Shown piece after piece: positions 56,279-64,000 of a stretch of 64,000 bases of DNA (the stretch's first letter is position 1; each line of letters starts with the position of its first letter). Source of the DNA: Acidobacteriota bacterium (GTDB lineage: Bacteria > Acidobacteriota > JAAYUB01); NCBI GenBank assembly GCA_029565065.1, contig JAKQOW010000019.1, forward strand, positions 1 through 64,000, given 5' to 3'. The notes beneath the pieces were generated by a model. It ran no database searches and had not been told where the DNA came from. It saw nothing but the letters and a program-made list of their open reading frames with translations. The position numbers and the translations under genes were made by a program.

Positions 56279-58708
56279 CTACATGATGCCGAGGACACGG
56301 CCGACGAGGATCACCCCATCCGCCACGGTGATGCGATGGTCGCCGTTCATGTCGCCGGCGAAGATGCCGGCCGGCACGTTCAGGACGTTCCCCGCCAGGT
56401 AGTCGGCCATCAGGAGCAGGTCGCCGGCGTCCAGCAGCTGGTCGCCGTTCAGGTCGCCGGTGGCCTCGGGCCAGCCCGCGACGGGCGTGACCGGCTCGCA
56501 GGTGACGCGGCTCACCGCCACGTCGTCGACGTACCAGCCCTGGCCCGCGGCGTACAGATCGCACCCCAGCCGGAAGCGGACGAGGGCCGGACGGCCGCAG
56601 AACCGGTCCAGGCTCACCGTGACCGGGGTCATGGCGCCGAGGGTGCCGCCGGTCCAGGCCTGCCGACCCCGGATGGGCGACTGGGTGGACGGGTTGATGA
56701 GTCCGGTGTACCCGCCGGCGAGGATGTCGGGGCCGAGGTCGGTGAACGTCTGCCCGCCGTCGATGGAGATCTCCACCACGCCGCCGTCGAAGTTGGTTTC
56801 AAAGCTGTAGGTGTGCCAGAAAGTCAGCGTGGCCGAGGCCGCGCCCGCCAGATCCAGCTCGGGCGGAAGCAGCAGGTCGTCCTTGCCGCCTTCCGGGTCG
56901 GTGCTGAACCAGGCGTGGGTGGCCGAGCGGGCGTACTGGCTGTCGACGAGCGACCAGGGTCCCTGGCCGTTCGGCGTACGGGTCCAGCCGGCGGCGCCCG
57001 ATTCCAGGTCATCCTGGAACACCTGTTCCTCGACGCCGGCGCTGTCCGGCACGATGAAGTGGTAGTAATCGGACTCGGCGGTATTGCCGCTGGGATCGGC
57101 GCAGAACACCTGGAACATGTACAGGCCGCCCGGCTGCAAGCCCGGTAGCGCTACGATGTGGACCGTGCCCGCGGTCGTTGAGAAGGCCTCGCCGGTCAGA
57201 TCCAGGTCGCGGCCGTAGATAAGGCCCGCGTCGGTGTATTCGCTGGTCTCCCAGCCGATGATCGTCTCGCTGGCGTTGGCGCAGATCGTGATGCCGCCCA
57301 GGGTGGGTGCCTGGTTGTCGAACGCCACGTTGCACGTCATCGTGGCGCCGGGAGCGGAGATTTCCGTAACCGCCAGGTTGGTGGGCACGCCGTCATAGCG
57401 GTCGCTGTCGGGAACGGACGCGGGCCCGAACGCCATGCCCGCCTTGAAGTAATCGCCGCTGTCGGCGGAGCCGCCCTGCTCGATCTCCTCGAGCCCGTCC
57501 GCCTCCATGAGGCGGAGCAGCTTGTGGTCGGTGTACGAGTTGTCGTAGATGAAATTGAACCCGTACGGATCGAGCCGGGCATCCACGTGCCAGATGAGCA
57601 TGCCGTCGGAGGACAGGCGGGCGTCGTTGTTTGACCGTTTCCGGTTCTGCACCAAGAAGAACTCGAAGAACGGATCGTCCGCCGTGGCGCCCGGCATGAT
57701 CACCAGCGCGTCGCCGGTGTCGGCCGTGCCGCGCAGCGAAACCGCTTGGCTGCCGCCGCCCAGCACCGTGGGGGTGATCCAGTCGAGGAGCCACTTGCTG
57801 AACGGGTTGTGGTCCCCCTGGTTGCCGTCCATCATGTCCAGCCCGCCGACGCCGCCGCGGGGGCCGACGCCGTCATCGTAGTCATAGTAATCGGGCAGCC
57901 CCAGGGCATGGCCCGTCTCGTGGATCACCACGTTGGGCATGAACAGGTCGCCGACGGTGGAGGCCTCCCACTGCCAGGAGTACGTGTCCAGCACCTTGCC
58001 GTCCAGCACGAAGGTGGAGTTGCCGTAGTTGGTCATGTAACCCCACCAGAAGCTGGCCCACGCGCCGTGCGGACCGGTCCAGACGACCACCAGGTAGTCG
58101 ATGGTGCCGTCGCCGTCGTTGTCGTACTGGCTGAAATCATGGCCCTGGTTGTCGTAATGGGTCAGCGCTTCCTGGATCAGGCTCTCCCGGCCGACATCCG
58201 TCTGGGCGACACCGGACCGCGGATAGGGCGTGGTGTACCAGCCGAGGACGTTGCCCTGGATGTCCAGCTGGCCGTACGAAGACCGCTGGTAGTAGCTGTG
58301 CAGGCTTTCCAGCGGGAAGCCGCCCACACCGTCGCCGAAGAGCTGGTCCTGGATCCGGCTGGCTTCGGTGGACGGGGCCATGTCCTGAAAGGCGATCAGC
58401 AGGGCCAGCACCCGCACCGTGCCCGTAGTGGGCATGCCCCGCCAGCCCAGCGGCGGCGCCATGGGCTCGTCGCCGGCCGCGCCGCCCTTCTGCAGCCGTT
58501 CCAGCTTGTACCGGGCGCGCTCCACCAGGCGGGGAGCGACCTGGTGGTTGCCCAGCGCCCGGGCCGCGGCGATCCGCTCGGCCAAGGTGCCGTCGGCGCG
58601 GTATTGGGCGATCTGCTCGGGGGTCGGCGGTTCCAGGGCGGCCAGCCAGGCCGAGGCCAGGAGCATCAAGACGGGGATCACAGCGAGGGAACGGATTTTC
58701 AGGATCAT
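56279..58708 (-). CDS. secreted M6-family metalloprotease with dockerin
   Basis: This 809-residue protein has a signal peptide (about 1-24), a pro-region, and a metalloprotease domain with zinc motif HETGHALGLPD (His263, Glu264, His267). GGLDMMDGNQG provides the Met-turn, as in immune inhibitor A/M6 peptidases. A fibronectin-like segment (about 455-555) and a MAM/carbohydrate-binding-like beta-sandwich (about 565-740) follow. The C-terminus is a type I dockerin with two calcium loops (GDLNGDQLLDAGDLL, GDMNGDHRITVADGV). No cohesin is in the window, so the dockerin may dock to an unlinked scaffold or act alone. It probably degrades extracellular protein. The ATG at 58708 has GGAGAG upstream. 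Confidence 0.92.
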   Translation of the reverse strand: MILKIRSLAVIPVLMLLASAWLAALEPPTPEQIAQYRADGTLAERIAAARALGNHQVAPRLVERARYKLERLQKGGAAGDEPMAPPLGWRGMPTTGTVRVLALLIAFQDMAPSTEASRIQDQLFGDGVGGFPLESLHSYYQRSSYGQLDIQGNVLGWYTTPYPRSGVAQTDVGRESLIQEALTHYDNQGHDFSQYDNDGDGTIDYLVVVWTGPHGAWASFWWGYMTNYGNSTFVLDGKVLDTYSWQWEASTVGDLFMPNVVIHETGHALGLPDYYDYDDGVGPRGGVGGLDMMDGNQGDHNPFSKWLLDWITPTVLGGGSQAVSLRGTADTGDALVIMPGATADDPFFEFFLVQNRKRSNNDARLSSDGMLIWHVDARLDPYGFNFIYDNSYTDHKLLRLMEADGLEEIEQGGSADSGDYFKAGMAFGPASVPDSDRYDGVPTNLAVTEISAPGATMTCNVAFDNQAPTLGGITICANASETIIGWETSEYTDAGLIYGRDLDLTGEAFSTTAGTVHIVALPGLQPGGLYMFQVFCADPSGNTAESDYYHFIVPDSAGVEEQVFQDDLESGAAGWTRTPNGQGPWSLVDSQYARSATHAWFSTDPEGGKDDLLLPPELDLAGAASATLTFWHTYSFETNFDGGVVEISIDGGQTFTDLGPDILAGGYTGLINPSTQSPIRGRQAWTGGTLGAMTPVTVSLDRFCGRPALVRFRLGCDLYAAGQGWYVDDVAVSRVTCEPVTPVAGWPEATGDLNGDQLLDAGDLLLMADYLAGNVLNVPAGIFAGDMNGDHRITVADGVILVGRVLGIM

Positions 58709-58767
58709 GTGCGGCTCTCCAGCAGCGAAGTGGACTGCAGACGGTTTTAAAACACGGGCGACCGAAT

Positions 58768-58795
58768 ATTAAACTGCCATCATCGCGATTGTCAC
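58768..58795 (-). promoter_or_regulatory. putative promoter of the M6 protease gene
   Basis: On the minus strand, GTGACA (58795-58790), a 16-base spacer and TTTAAT (58773-58768) make a plausible promoter with a leader of about 50 bases. A TTGACA at 58806-58801 has no partner at the right distance. Confidence 0.4.
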
Positions 58796-58886
58796 GGACT
58801 TGTCAAGAGAAAATCAGGTCCGGATTCGGGTAGCAAGTCCGCGCCTACGGGAGATAGACGCTCCGCCCCGCTGTCCGGATCACGCA

Positions 58887-58916
58887 TCGACACGGGCTCC
58901 CGGCACCGGTTAGAAT
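58887..58916 (+). promoter_or_regulatory. promoter placing the esterase start codon at +1
   Basis: TCGACA (58887-58892, 5 of 6), an 18-base spacer and TAGAAT (58911-58916, 5 of 6) predict transcription starting at about 58923-58924, which is the ATG itself. No Shine-Dalgarno sequence is present, so a leaderless mRNA is likely. Confidence 0.5.
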
Positions 58917-58923
58917 GAACACC

Positions 58924-59904
58924 ATGAATCTTTCTCTCAACTTCCGCCGTCTGGCAGCCTGGCTCCTCGTCGGATCGGCCGTCGGGCTTGCCGCCGGCTG
59001 TCGCGATGCGCCGCCGGCAGCCGCCCCGGAACCGCCGGGCGGCCTTCGGTCCGGATCGCTGAAGTGGCAGGGACGCGAGCGGACCTTCCTGTGGCGCCGG
59101 GGCCGGGCGGCCGCGGACGGTCCGGCTCCGCTGCTGGTCGTCCTCCACGGCAGCGGCGGTTCGGGCGCGGAGATGGCGGCCGTCTCCGGGTTCGACACCC
59201 TGGCCGACCGGGCCGGCTGCGTCGTCGCGTTCCCCAACGGCGTGGCGCGCACCTGGGCCGACGGCCGCGGCGCCACCCCTGCCGAGCGCGCCGGCGTCGA
59301 CGACGTGGGCTTCATCCGCCGTCTGGTCGGCCGCCTGAGGGCGGACACCGCCGTGGATCCGGCGCGGGTGTACGCCGCCGGCTACTCCAACGGCGGGATG
59401 ATGGTCCAGCGGCTGGCCCTGGAAGCGCCCGATCTGCTGGCCGCCGGGGCGAGCGTCGGCGCCGGATTGCCGGAACGGCTGGCCGCGCGCCAGCCCGCCC
59501 GGCCGGCGCCGCCGCTGCTGCTGATCCACGGGACGGATGATCCGGTGGTCCCCTGGGCCGGTGGCGAAGTCAACAGCCCGAACGGCGGCCGGGTGCTCCC
59601 GGCGCCCGAAACGGCGCGGTGGTGGGCGCAGGCGGCCGGGGCCGATCCGGCGCCGGTCTCCGCGGAACTACCGGACCGGCATGACGACGGCACCCGGGTG
59701 CGGACGGAGACCTTCCCCGCAAACGGCGCGGCCACGGCGCAGGTGGTCTTGGTCGTGGTGGAGGGCGGCGGCCACGGCTGGCCGGGCGAACCGGCGCCGC
59801 CCCCGGCCTGGCTGCTCGGCCCGGCCACGCGGGAACTGGACGCCGCTCAACACATCTGGGAATTCCTGTGCCGATACCGCCGGCCAGCCGGTGATGCCGA
59901 CTGA
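58924..59904 (+). CDS. PHB-depolymerase/LpqC-family esterase lipoprotein
   Basis: This 326-residue alpha/beta hydrolase has a signal peptide with lipobox LAAGC (Cys26). The catalytic set is visible: Ser155 in GYSNGG, an Asp in IHGTDDPVVP (205-206) and His284 in GGGHGWPG, with the oxyanion segment LHGSGGSG. This pattern is that of secreted feruloyl/acetyl-xylan esterases and short PHB depolymerases grouped as LpqC. The exact ester substrate is open. An ATG three codons upstream (58915) overlaps the -10 box, so I chose 58924. It is divergent from the M6 protease. Confidence 0.88.
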   Translation: MNLSLNFRRLAAWLLVGSAVGLAAGCRDAPPAAAPEPPGGLRSGSLKWQGRERTFLWRRGRAAADGPAPLLVVLHGSGGSGAEMAAVSGFDTLADRAGCVVAFPNGVARTWADGRGATPAERAGVDDVGFIRRLVGRLRADTAVDPARVYAAGYSNGGMMVQRLALEAPDLLAAGASVGAGLPERLAARQPARPAPPLLLIHGTDDPVVPWAGGEVNSPNGGRVLPAPETARWWAQAAGADPAPVSAELPDRHDDGTRVRTETFPANGAATAQVVLVVVEGGGHGWPGEPAPPPAWLLGPATRELDAAQHIWEFLCRYRRPAGDAD

Positions 59905-60110
59905 TTTCTCTCGGGCCGTTTCCATTTTATCTGTAGTCAGAATCGTCCGGAAAACCGGGAAAAGTGGACAGCGGACTTTTTGACCAGATCGGACCTTACT
60001 CCAAATCAGTTAGACTATTTCGGAGTTGGATCCATAAAAGACAACCTGGCGCGTATACCGGAGCATTACATTCTGATGGAATTGCCGGCTCACCGCTTCT
60101 ACCGCAAACT
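59905..60110. other. 206-base convergent gap with a possible coding remnant
   Basis: This stretch is visibly less GC-rich than its neighbours. On the plus strand a TTG-initiated frame from 59980 gives LTPNQLDYFGVGSIKDN and PEHYILMELPAHRFYRKL, which reads like ordinary protein. It has no ribosome site and runs into the antisense of the PAS gene. I see no terminator or repeat module here. Confidence 0.3.
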
Positions 60111-60449
60111 TCATCCCCTCACGAAGTGGGGCATCTCGGCGGGGAGTTCCAGCGACAGCTCCACGAAACCGGCGTAGCGGCCGTCGCGGTACCACGGCGA
60201 CTGGTGAATCAGCTTCCGCACCCCCTTCTTCTCGATGGTGTAGACGTTGGGACGCTCCGTCCGCAGCATCTCGGCGAGCATGGTGCGCGACGGCTCCGGG
60301 TGGCAGTCCAGCACGTTGGTGCCCACCAGCGCCGCGCCGCCTTCGGCGGCGAAGACCACCGCCGCGCGGTGGTTCATGTAAAGGATGGTGCCCGCCGTGT
60401 CGGTGACCGTGACCGCCCCGGGAAATTCGCGCGCCCAGTCGATGTTCAT
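60111..60449 (-). CDS. stand-alone PAS-domain protein
   Basis: This 112-residue protein is a single PAS fold: AVTVTDTAGTILYMNHRAAVVF (about 12-33), GTNVLDCHPEPSRTMLAEML, VRKLIHQSPWYRDGRYAGFVELSLELP. It resembles the PAS sensor found at the end of DUF438 proteins, where the CHP motif is also seen. There is no output domain, so it may act by binding another protein. AGGAG precedes the ATG at 60449. The ligand is unknown; the Cys-His in DCHPEP could bind a metal or heme, but this is speculative. Confidence 0.82.
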   Translation of the reverse strand: MNIDWAREFPGAVTVTDTAGTILYMNHRAAVVFAAEGGAALVGTNVLDCHPEPSRTMLAEMLRTERPNVYTIEKKGVRKLIHQSPWYRDGRYAGFVELSLELPAEMPHFVRG

Positions 60450-60585
60450 GGAAGCTCCTGCCCGTCAGGATTTGCGACCCGTGATTCTGCCATGTTTCGG
60501 ATCGGTTTTCCAGCCATTCGGCACGAGGGTGTTGCCGGGGGCGGGTCCAGACATCACCGCTGAATCAACTTCGCTGACAATCTCC

Positions 60586-60613
60586 TTGACAGGTCCGGAG
60601 AAGCGGTTAAAAT
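60586..60613 (+). promoter_or_regulatory. sigma-70 promoter of the DUF5684-type gene
   Basis: A consensus TTGACA (60586-60591), a 16-base spacer and TAAAAT (60608-60613) predict a start near 60620, about 50 bases before the ATG. Confidence 0.65.
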
Positions 60614-60672
60614 CCAGATAACGATTGCGCACAAGACAGTATGAGTTGACACTCAATAACAAGGAGGTCGGT

Positions 60673-61092
60673 ATGTCCCCATCGATCGCTCCGTATTTGA
60701 TGTTGTTGCAGTCGGAAGAGGATGTCGCGGGCATGCTCGGAGCCGGATTCGGCTGCGTGTTCTTCGTGATCTATGCCGCGATCATCATCCTGTTCATCGC
60801 CAGCCTATGGAAGATCTTCGTCAAGGCGGGCTAGCCCGGCTGGGCGGCGATCGTGCCCATCTACAACATCATCGTCCTGCTGGAAGTCGTGGGACGGCCG
60901 CTGTGGTGGATCGTGCTGCTGCTCATCCCCTGCGTCAACATCGTGGCCTGCATCATGCTCACCCTGGATCTGGCCAAATCGTTCGGCAAGGAGATCGGCT
61001 TCGCCATCGGCATGATCCTCCTGCCGATCATTTTCTACCCGATGCTGGCGTTCGGCAGCGCCACATACCGCGGCCCGGCCGTGCGCGCCTAA
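60673..61092 (+). pseudogene. DUF5684-type membrane protein interrupted by an in-frame amber codon
   Basis: The ATG at 60673 has a perfect AAGGAGG 5 bases upstream and a strong promoter. It encodes residues 1-53 with one membrane helix (FVIYAAIIILFIASLWKIF). A TAG at 60832-60834 interrupts the frame. The same frame then continues uninterrupted to a TAA at 61090-61092 with PGWAAIVPIYNIIVLLEVVGRP, more helices and FYPMLAFGSATYRGPA. In the family I recall, KAG-x-PGWAA is continuous, with Gln or Lys at x, so one base change (CAG or AAG to TAG) explains the stop. The gene could be a fresh nonsense mutant, a readthrough gene or a sequencing error. TAG ends several normal genes here, so recoding of the whole genome is unlikely. 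The total would be 139 residues. Confidence 0.8.
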
Positions 61093-61176
61093 CTGCCTTC
61101 GGTTGACTGCTCCATCGTTTTGACGTTCCCGTGGCGGGGGCCATTCGGCCCCTGCCGTTTGCATCCTCACGAATCC

Positions 61177-61209
61177 CATCGGCCGCCTTCGGGCGGCCGG
61201 TGCGTTTTC
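61177..61209 (+). terminator. rho-independent terminator with UUCG loop
   Basis: CATCGGCCGCC, loop TTCG, GGCGGCCGGTG (61177-61202, one G-U pair) is followed by CGTTTTC. A second GC hairpin with loop ATTC lies about 20 bases upstream (about 61133-61156). Both follow the TAA of the interrupted gene, consistent with transcription through the amber codon. Confidence 0.7.
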
Positions 61210-61234
61210 AGGTCGCCGGCGGGCGGGATTCGAA

Positions 61235-61500
61235 GGGGAGAAGGGTGAATGGGTGAATCGGGAGACGGGAGAAGGGAGACGAGAAACGACTCACCTTCCA
61301 ACCTTCAAACTGATCGATCACGATTACGAGCACGATTACGAATTACGTGCTCGAAATCCGAAGTCCGCGTTACGAGAACGAGCCTCGAGTCTCGAGCCTC
61401 GAGCCTCGATTACGAGCAAGATTACGATTACGATCACGATTACGATCACGATTACGAATTACGAGCACGAAATCCGATGTCCGAAGTCCGGTGTCCGAAT
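61235..61500. repeat. modular tandem repeat block R10
   Basis: GAATGGGT octamers and GAGACGG heptamers (61240-61285) come first. Then CACGATTACGAGCACGATTACGAATTACG units, AAATCCGAAGTCCGCG, four GCCTCGA heptamers (61380-61410), a long run of CGATTACGATCA units (61412-61470) and CCGATGTCCGAAGTCCGG units run right up to the radA stop. The order and orientation are the reverse complement of block R1. Confidence 0.9.
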
Positions 61501-61501
61501 C

Positions 61502-62872
61502 TCAGAACAACACATCCAGCAGCGCGTTCACCCCGGAAACGCCGACGATCTCAACCCCTTTGGGCGCCTCGGGGACCGGCAGGTTCCCCTCGGGCAGGTA
61601 ACAGCGGGCGAAGCCCATGGCCTGGGCCTCCTTGATCCGGGCCGCCGCCTGGGGCACCGCCCGGATCTCGCCACCGAGGCCCACCTCCCCCACCAGCACC
61701 GCGTCCAGCGGCAGCGGCCGGTTGCGGAGCGAACTGGCCACCGCGGCCACCGCGCCCAAGTCGGCCGCCGGCTCCTCCACGGCGATGCCCCCGGTGATGT
61801 TCAGATAGACGTCGGCGCCCAGCACGTTCAGGCCGGTCACCCGTTCCATCATGGCCAGCAACAGGCCCAGGCGGTTGCGGTCGAAACCCTGGGTCATCCG
61901 CCGGCCGGCGCTGAAATTGGAGACGCTCACCAGCGCCTGGGCCTCCACCAGCAGCGGGCGGGAGCCCTCGATGGTGGCGATCACCGCGGTGCCCGCCTGC
62001 CCCGGATGGCGGCCGGCCAGGAAGAACGCCGACGGGTTGGCCACCGCGAGCAGGCCCCGGCCGGTCATCTCGAAGAGCGCCACCTCGCTGGCGGCGCCGA
62101 AACGGTTCTTCACCGCGCGGACGACGCGGTGGTGCAGGTGGCGCTCCCCCTCGAAGTAGAGCACTGTGTCCACGATGTGCTCCAGCGCCTTGGGGCCGGC
62201 GATGGCGCCCTCCTTGGTGATGTGGCCGATGAGGAACACCGGGATCCCGTGGGACTTCGCCAGGGTCAGGCAGCGGGCGGCGCATTCGCGGACCTGGCCG
62301 ATGCTCCCCGGGGCCGACTCCAGCGCCGCCGTGTAGACCGTCTGGATCGAATCCACGATGAGCGCGGCCGGAGCCATCCGGACCGTCTCCTGCTCGATCC
62401 GCTCCAGGGCGGTTTCGGCCATGACGTACAGCTCCGGGGCGGCCACGCCCAGCCGCTCGCCCCGCAGCTTGATCTGGCGGTCCGACTCCTCGCCCGAGAC
62501 GTACAGCACCGGGCGCCCCGCGGCCGCCAGCGCGGCGGCAATCTGCAGCAGCAGGGTGGACTTGCCCACCCCGGGCTCTCCGCCGATGAGCACCAGCGAG
62601 CCGGGCACGATGCCGCCGCCCAGCACCCGGTCGAACTCGGGCAGGCCCGACGGCTCGCGGACGCCGTCCTGGCTCTCGATCTCGTCGAACCGGCGCGGGC
62701 TGCCGTCGCCCCGCCCGGCCGGCGCCTCCTGGCCGCGGCGGCCGGCGGCGGCCGGCGTCGGCTCCTCCACAAGGCTTTCCCACGCCCCGCACCCCGGGCA
62801 GCGGCCCAGCCACTTGGCGCTGCGATGCCCGCAGCTCTGGCAGACGTACTCCGTGCCGGCCTTCTTGGTCAC
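61502..62872 (-). CDS. radA: DNA repair protein RadA
   Basis: This 456-residue RecA-like helicase promotes branch migration in recombination repair. It has the N-terminal C4 zinc finger (Cys11, Cys14, Cys25, Cys28), Walker A GGEPGVGKST (about 97-106), the diagnostic RadA motif KNRFG (255-259), and a C-terminal Lon-like domain (NRLGLLLAMMERVTGLNVLGADVYLNITGG). It begins with GTG at 62872, preceded by GAGGAG. It starts 37 bases after the upstream membrane-protein gene on the same strand, possibly on one transcript. Confidence 0.95.
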   Translation of the reverse strand: MTKKAGTEYVCQSCGHRSAKWLGRCPGCGAWESLVEEPTPAAAGRRGQEAPAGRGDGSPRRFDEIESQDGVREPSGLPEFDRVLGGGIVPGSLVLIGGEPGVGKSTLLLQIAAALAAAGRPVLYVSGEESDRQIKLRGERLGVAAPELYVMAETALERIEQETVRMAPAALIVDSIQTVYTAALESAPGSIGQVRECAARCLTLAKSHGIPVFLIGHITKEGAIAGPKALEHIVDTVLYFEGERHLHHRVVRAVKNRFGAASEVALFEMTGRGLLAVANPSAFFLAGRHPGQAGTAVIATIEGSRPLLVEAQALVSVSNFSAGRRMTQGFDRNRLGLLLAMMERVTGLNVLGADVYLNITGGIAVEEPAADLGAVAAVASSLRNRPLPLDAVLVGEVGLGGEIRAVPQAAARIKEAQAMGFARCYLPEGNLPVPEAPKGVEIVGVSGVNALLDVLF

Positions 62873-62909
62873 TGCGTGTCTCCTCGCCTCGGGATTCCGC
62901 GCCGGCTCG

Positions 62910-64000
62910 TCACCGATTCAGCCGGAGCAGCATCCCCGTCTCTTCCAGATAGACGTAGGGCGCCCGGTCCGGCGCCGCATCCAGCAACCGGGAGTTCTCC
63001 GCCCCCCGGTCATAGGCTACCCAGATCCGTTCGCGGTCCATGAAGGGACCGTTCCGGACCAGGCTGATGTGGTGGCTCACCGCCGGCGAGCGCCGCACGA
63101 ACACGACCGCGCGCGGCTCGCGCACGCCGGCCAGCTGTTCCTGAAAATGCCGCCACGGCTGCATGCCCGCCTGCTTGGCCTGCCGGACGCCCAGGATCGC
63201 CGGTCCCTGCGCCAGCGTCATCGCCACGCCGATCGCCGCCAGGGCGCCCGCCGCCCCGGCGGCGCGGTACCAGCCCCGCCGCACGCCCAGTTGCAGCGCC
63301 AGGTCCAACCCGCGCACGCTGAGGAAGCAGAGGATCGGAAAGAGCTCCGCGTAGTAAAGCGTCCAGAACCACGGGTGGGCGTAGCAGGCGAAAATCCCGA
63401 ACTGGCCGAGCACGACGGCGGCGGCCACACCGGCGGTCGCGCCGAGGCCGATCCCGCCGGGCAGGACCAGCAGTCCCAGCCACCGGCCGCCCCATGCGCC
63501 CCAGACGTCGCGGGCCACCGCGTCCACCCGCGCCAGCAGGATGCCGGGCAGTGCGCCGGGGGTGTGCTCCCGGTGCACGGCCTCCCAGTCCCGGATACCG
63601 GCCCGGAGATCCTCGGGGAGCGGCTCGGCCGCCGAATCGCCGCGCAGGCCGAAGCCGAAGAACTCCGCCGGCATGTAGCGCCGGGAGTACTCCTCGTAGG
63701 GCGACTGGAGCCAGCGGCCCAGGGTCAGGTGGTTCCACAGGGGGATGCCGGCGACGATCACCGCGGCGGCGGCCACCGCCCAGACGCACTGCCGCCAGAG
63801 CCGCCGCCGCCACAGCCGCCACACCACCGCGGCGACCAGCGGCACGCCGAAGCTGACGGCCACCAGCGGACGGATGAGGGCCAGCGCGCCCAGCGCCGCC
63901 AGGGCGCCGATCAGGTGCCTGCGGCGGCCCTCGTCGACCCAGCGTAGCACCCACCAGCCGGCGAGCAATCCCGCCGCCCCCGCCGTGGTCTGGGACAGGA
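62910..64000 (-). CDS. C-terminal part of a GT39-like membrane glycosyltransferase (cut by window edge)
   Basis: The frame is open to the right edge and ends at 62910, giving about 363 residues. The visible part has many membrane helices (for example HLIGALAALGALALIRPLV, QCVWAVAAAAVIVAGIPLW, GLLVLPGGIGLGATAGVAAAVVLG). A soluble C-terminus (about the last 110 residues) contains REPRAVVFVRRSPAV. The segment NHLTLGRWLQSPYEEYSRRYMP, after a helix, is typical of bacterial GT39-like proteins of unknown acceptor. The catalytic first loop lies outside the window, so the family call is provisional. The TTG at 63968 is not a convincing start, because the same frame continues upstream with hydrophobic sequence. 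Confidence 0.65.
   Translation of the reverse strand, partial: LSQTTAGAAGLLAGWWVLRWVDEGRRRHLIGALAALGALALIRPLVAVSFGVPLVAAVVWRLWRRRLWRQCVWAVAAAAVIVAGIPLWNHLTLGRWLQSPYEEYSRRYMPAEFFGFGLRGDSAAEPLPEDLRAGIRDWEAVHREHTPGALPGILLARVDAVARDVWGAWGGRWLGLLVLPGGIGLGATAGVAAAVVLGQFGIFACYAHPWFWTLYYAELFPILCFLSVRGLDLALQLGVRRGWYRAAGAAGALAAIGVAMTLAQGPAILGVRQAKQAGMQPWRHFQEQLAGVREPRAVVFVRRSPAVSHHISLVRNGPFMDRERIWVAYDRGAENSRLLDAAPDRAPYVYLEETGMLLRLNR

Noticed and set aside
60646..60651. Second TTGACA just before the DUF5684-type gene
   Set aside because: No -10 box lies at 16-18 bases, and the promoter at 60586-60613 is better.

Overview
The window is a GC-rich stretch of bacterial chromosome from a Gram-negative (diderm) organism. 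It carries no rRNA, tRNA, CRISPR array, insertion sequence or prophage that I can see. The gene style points to Acidobacteriota or a close relative: a VWFA-related secreted protein, a GYF-kinase-TPR protein, a beta-propeller sensor histidine kinase and long single-strand operons. That assignment is inference from gene content, not phylogeny. Housekeeping promoters are unusually readable. Many genes have a -35 starting TTG, a 16-18 base spacer and a TATAAT-like -10, and these settle several start codons.

Layout. 1-3.8 kb: the start of a phosphoglycerate dehydrogenase gene (cut by the window edge), a small lipoprotein, and a quinol nitric oxide reductase behind a CRP/FNR-type palindrome. 3.8-13.6 kb: a UshA-like nucleotidase lipoprotein, a MgtC/DUF4010 membrane protein, RNase R, a TPR protein and a propeller histidine kinase. 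13.7-20 kb: SppA, an aldehyde dehydrogenase, a patatin-like lipase, and a methyltransferase plus Asp/Glu racemase pair. 20-28.2 kb, minus strand: a six-gene operon of pspA, a substrate-binding protein fused to an OmpA domain, an ABC permease, an ABC ATPase, a membrane/coiled-coil protein and an AAA+ ATPase, followed by a methyltransferase. 28.6-29.5 kb: an unknown gene with its own promoter. 29.8-37.8 kb, minus strand: a tight operon nadB-nadC-GT39-ldcA-mpl-VWA-aroK. 37.9-43.1 kb: an HD-GYP protein, a SAM hydroxide adenosyltransferase, a very acidic small protein and an FHA-GAF-PP2C phosphatase. 43.2-47.1 kb: hsp20, grpE and clpB, read from a near-consensus sigma-54 promoter with an upstream palindrome. 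47.3-52.4 kb: a four-cysteine small protein, trmFO and a MacAB-like exporter. 52.4-64 kb: a GYF-kinase-TPR protein, a dockerin-bearing M6 protease, a lipoprotein esterase, a PAS protein, a DUF5684-type membrane protein interrupted by an in-frame amber codon, radA, and the end of a GT39-like membrane protein.

Two things stand out. The first is the PspA/OmpA-tethered ABC transporter/AAA+ operon, which looks like a single envelope-stress or membrane-remodelling machine and is my best candidate for an undescribed system. The second is a family of modular tandem repeats with 7-, 8- and 13-base units. It occupies ten intergenic gaps, always next to a gene 3' end and never in a divergent promoter gap. 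One module type even appears to form the C-terminal codons of the acidic protein.

All domain calls come from reading the translations by eye. No similarity search was run.
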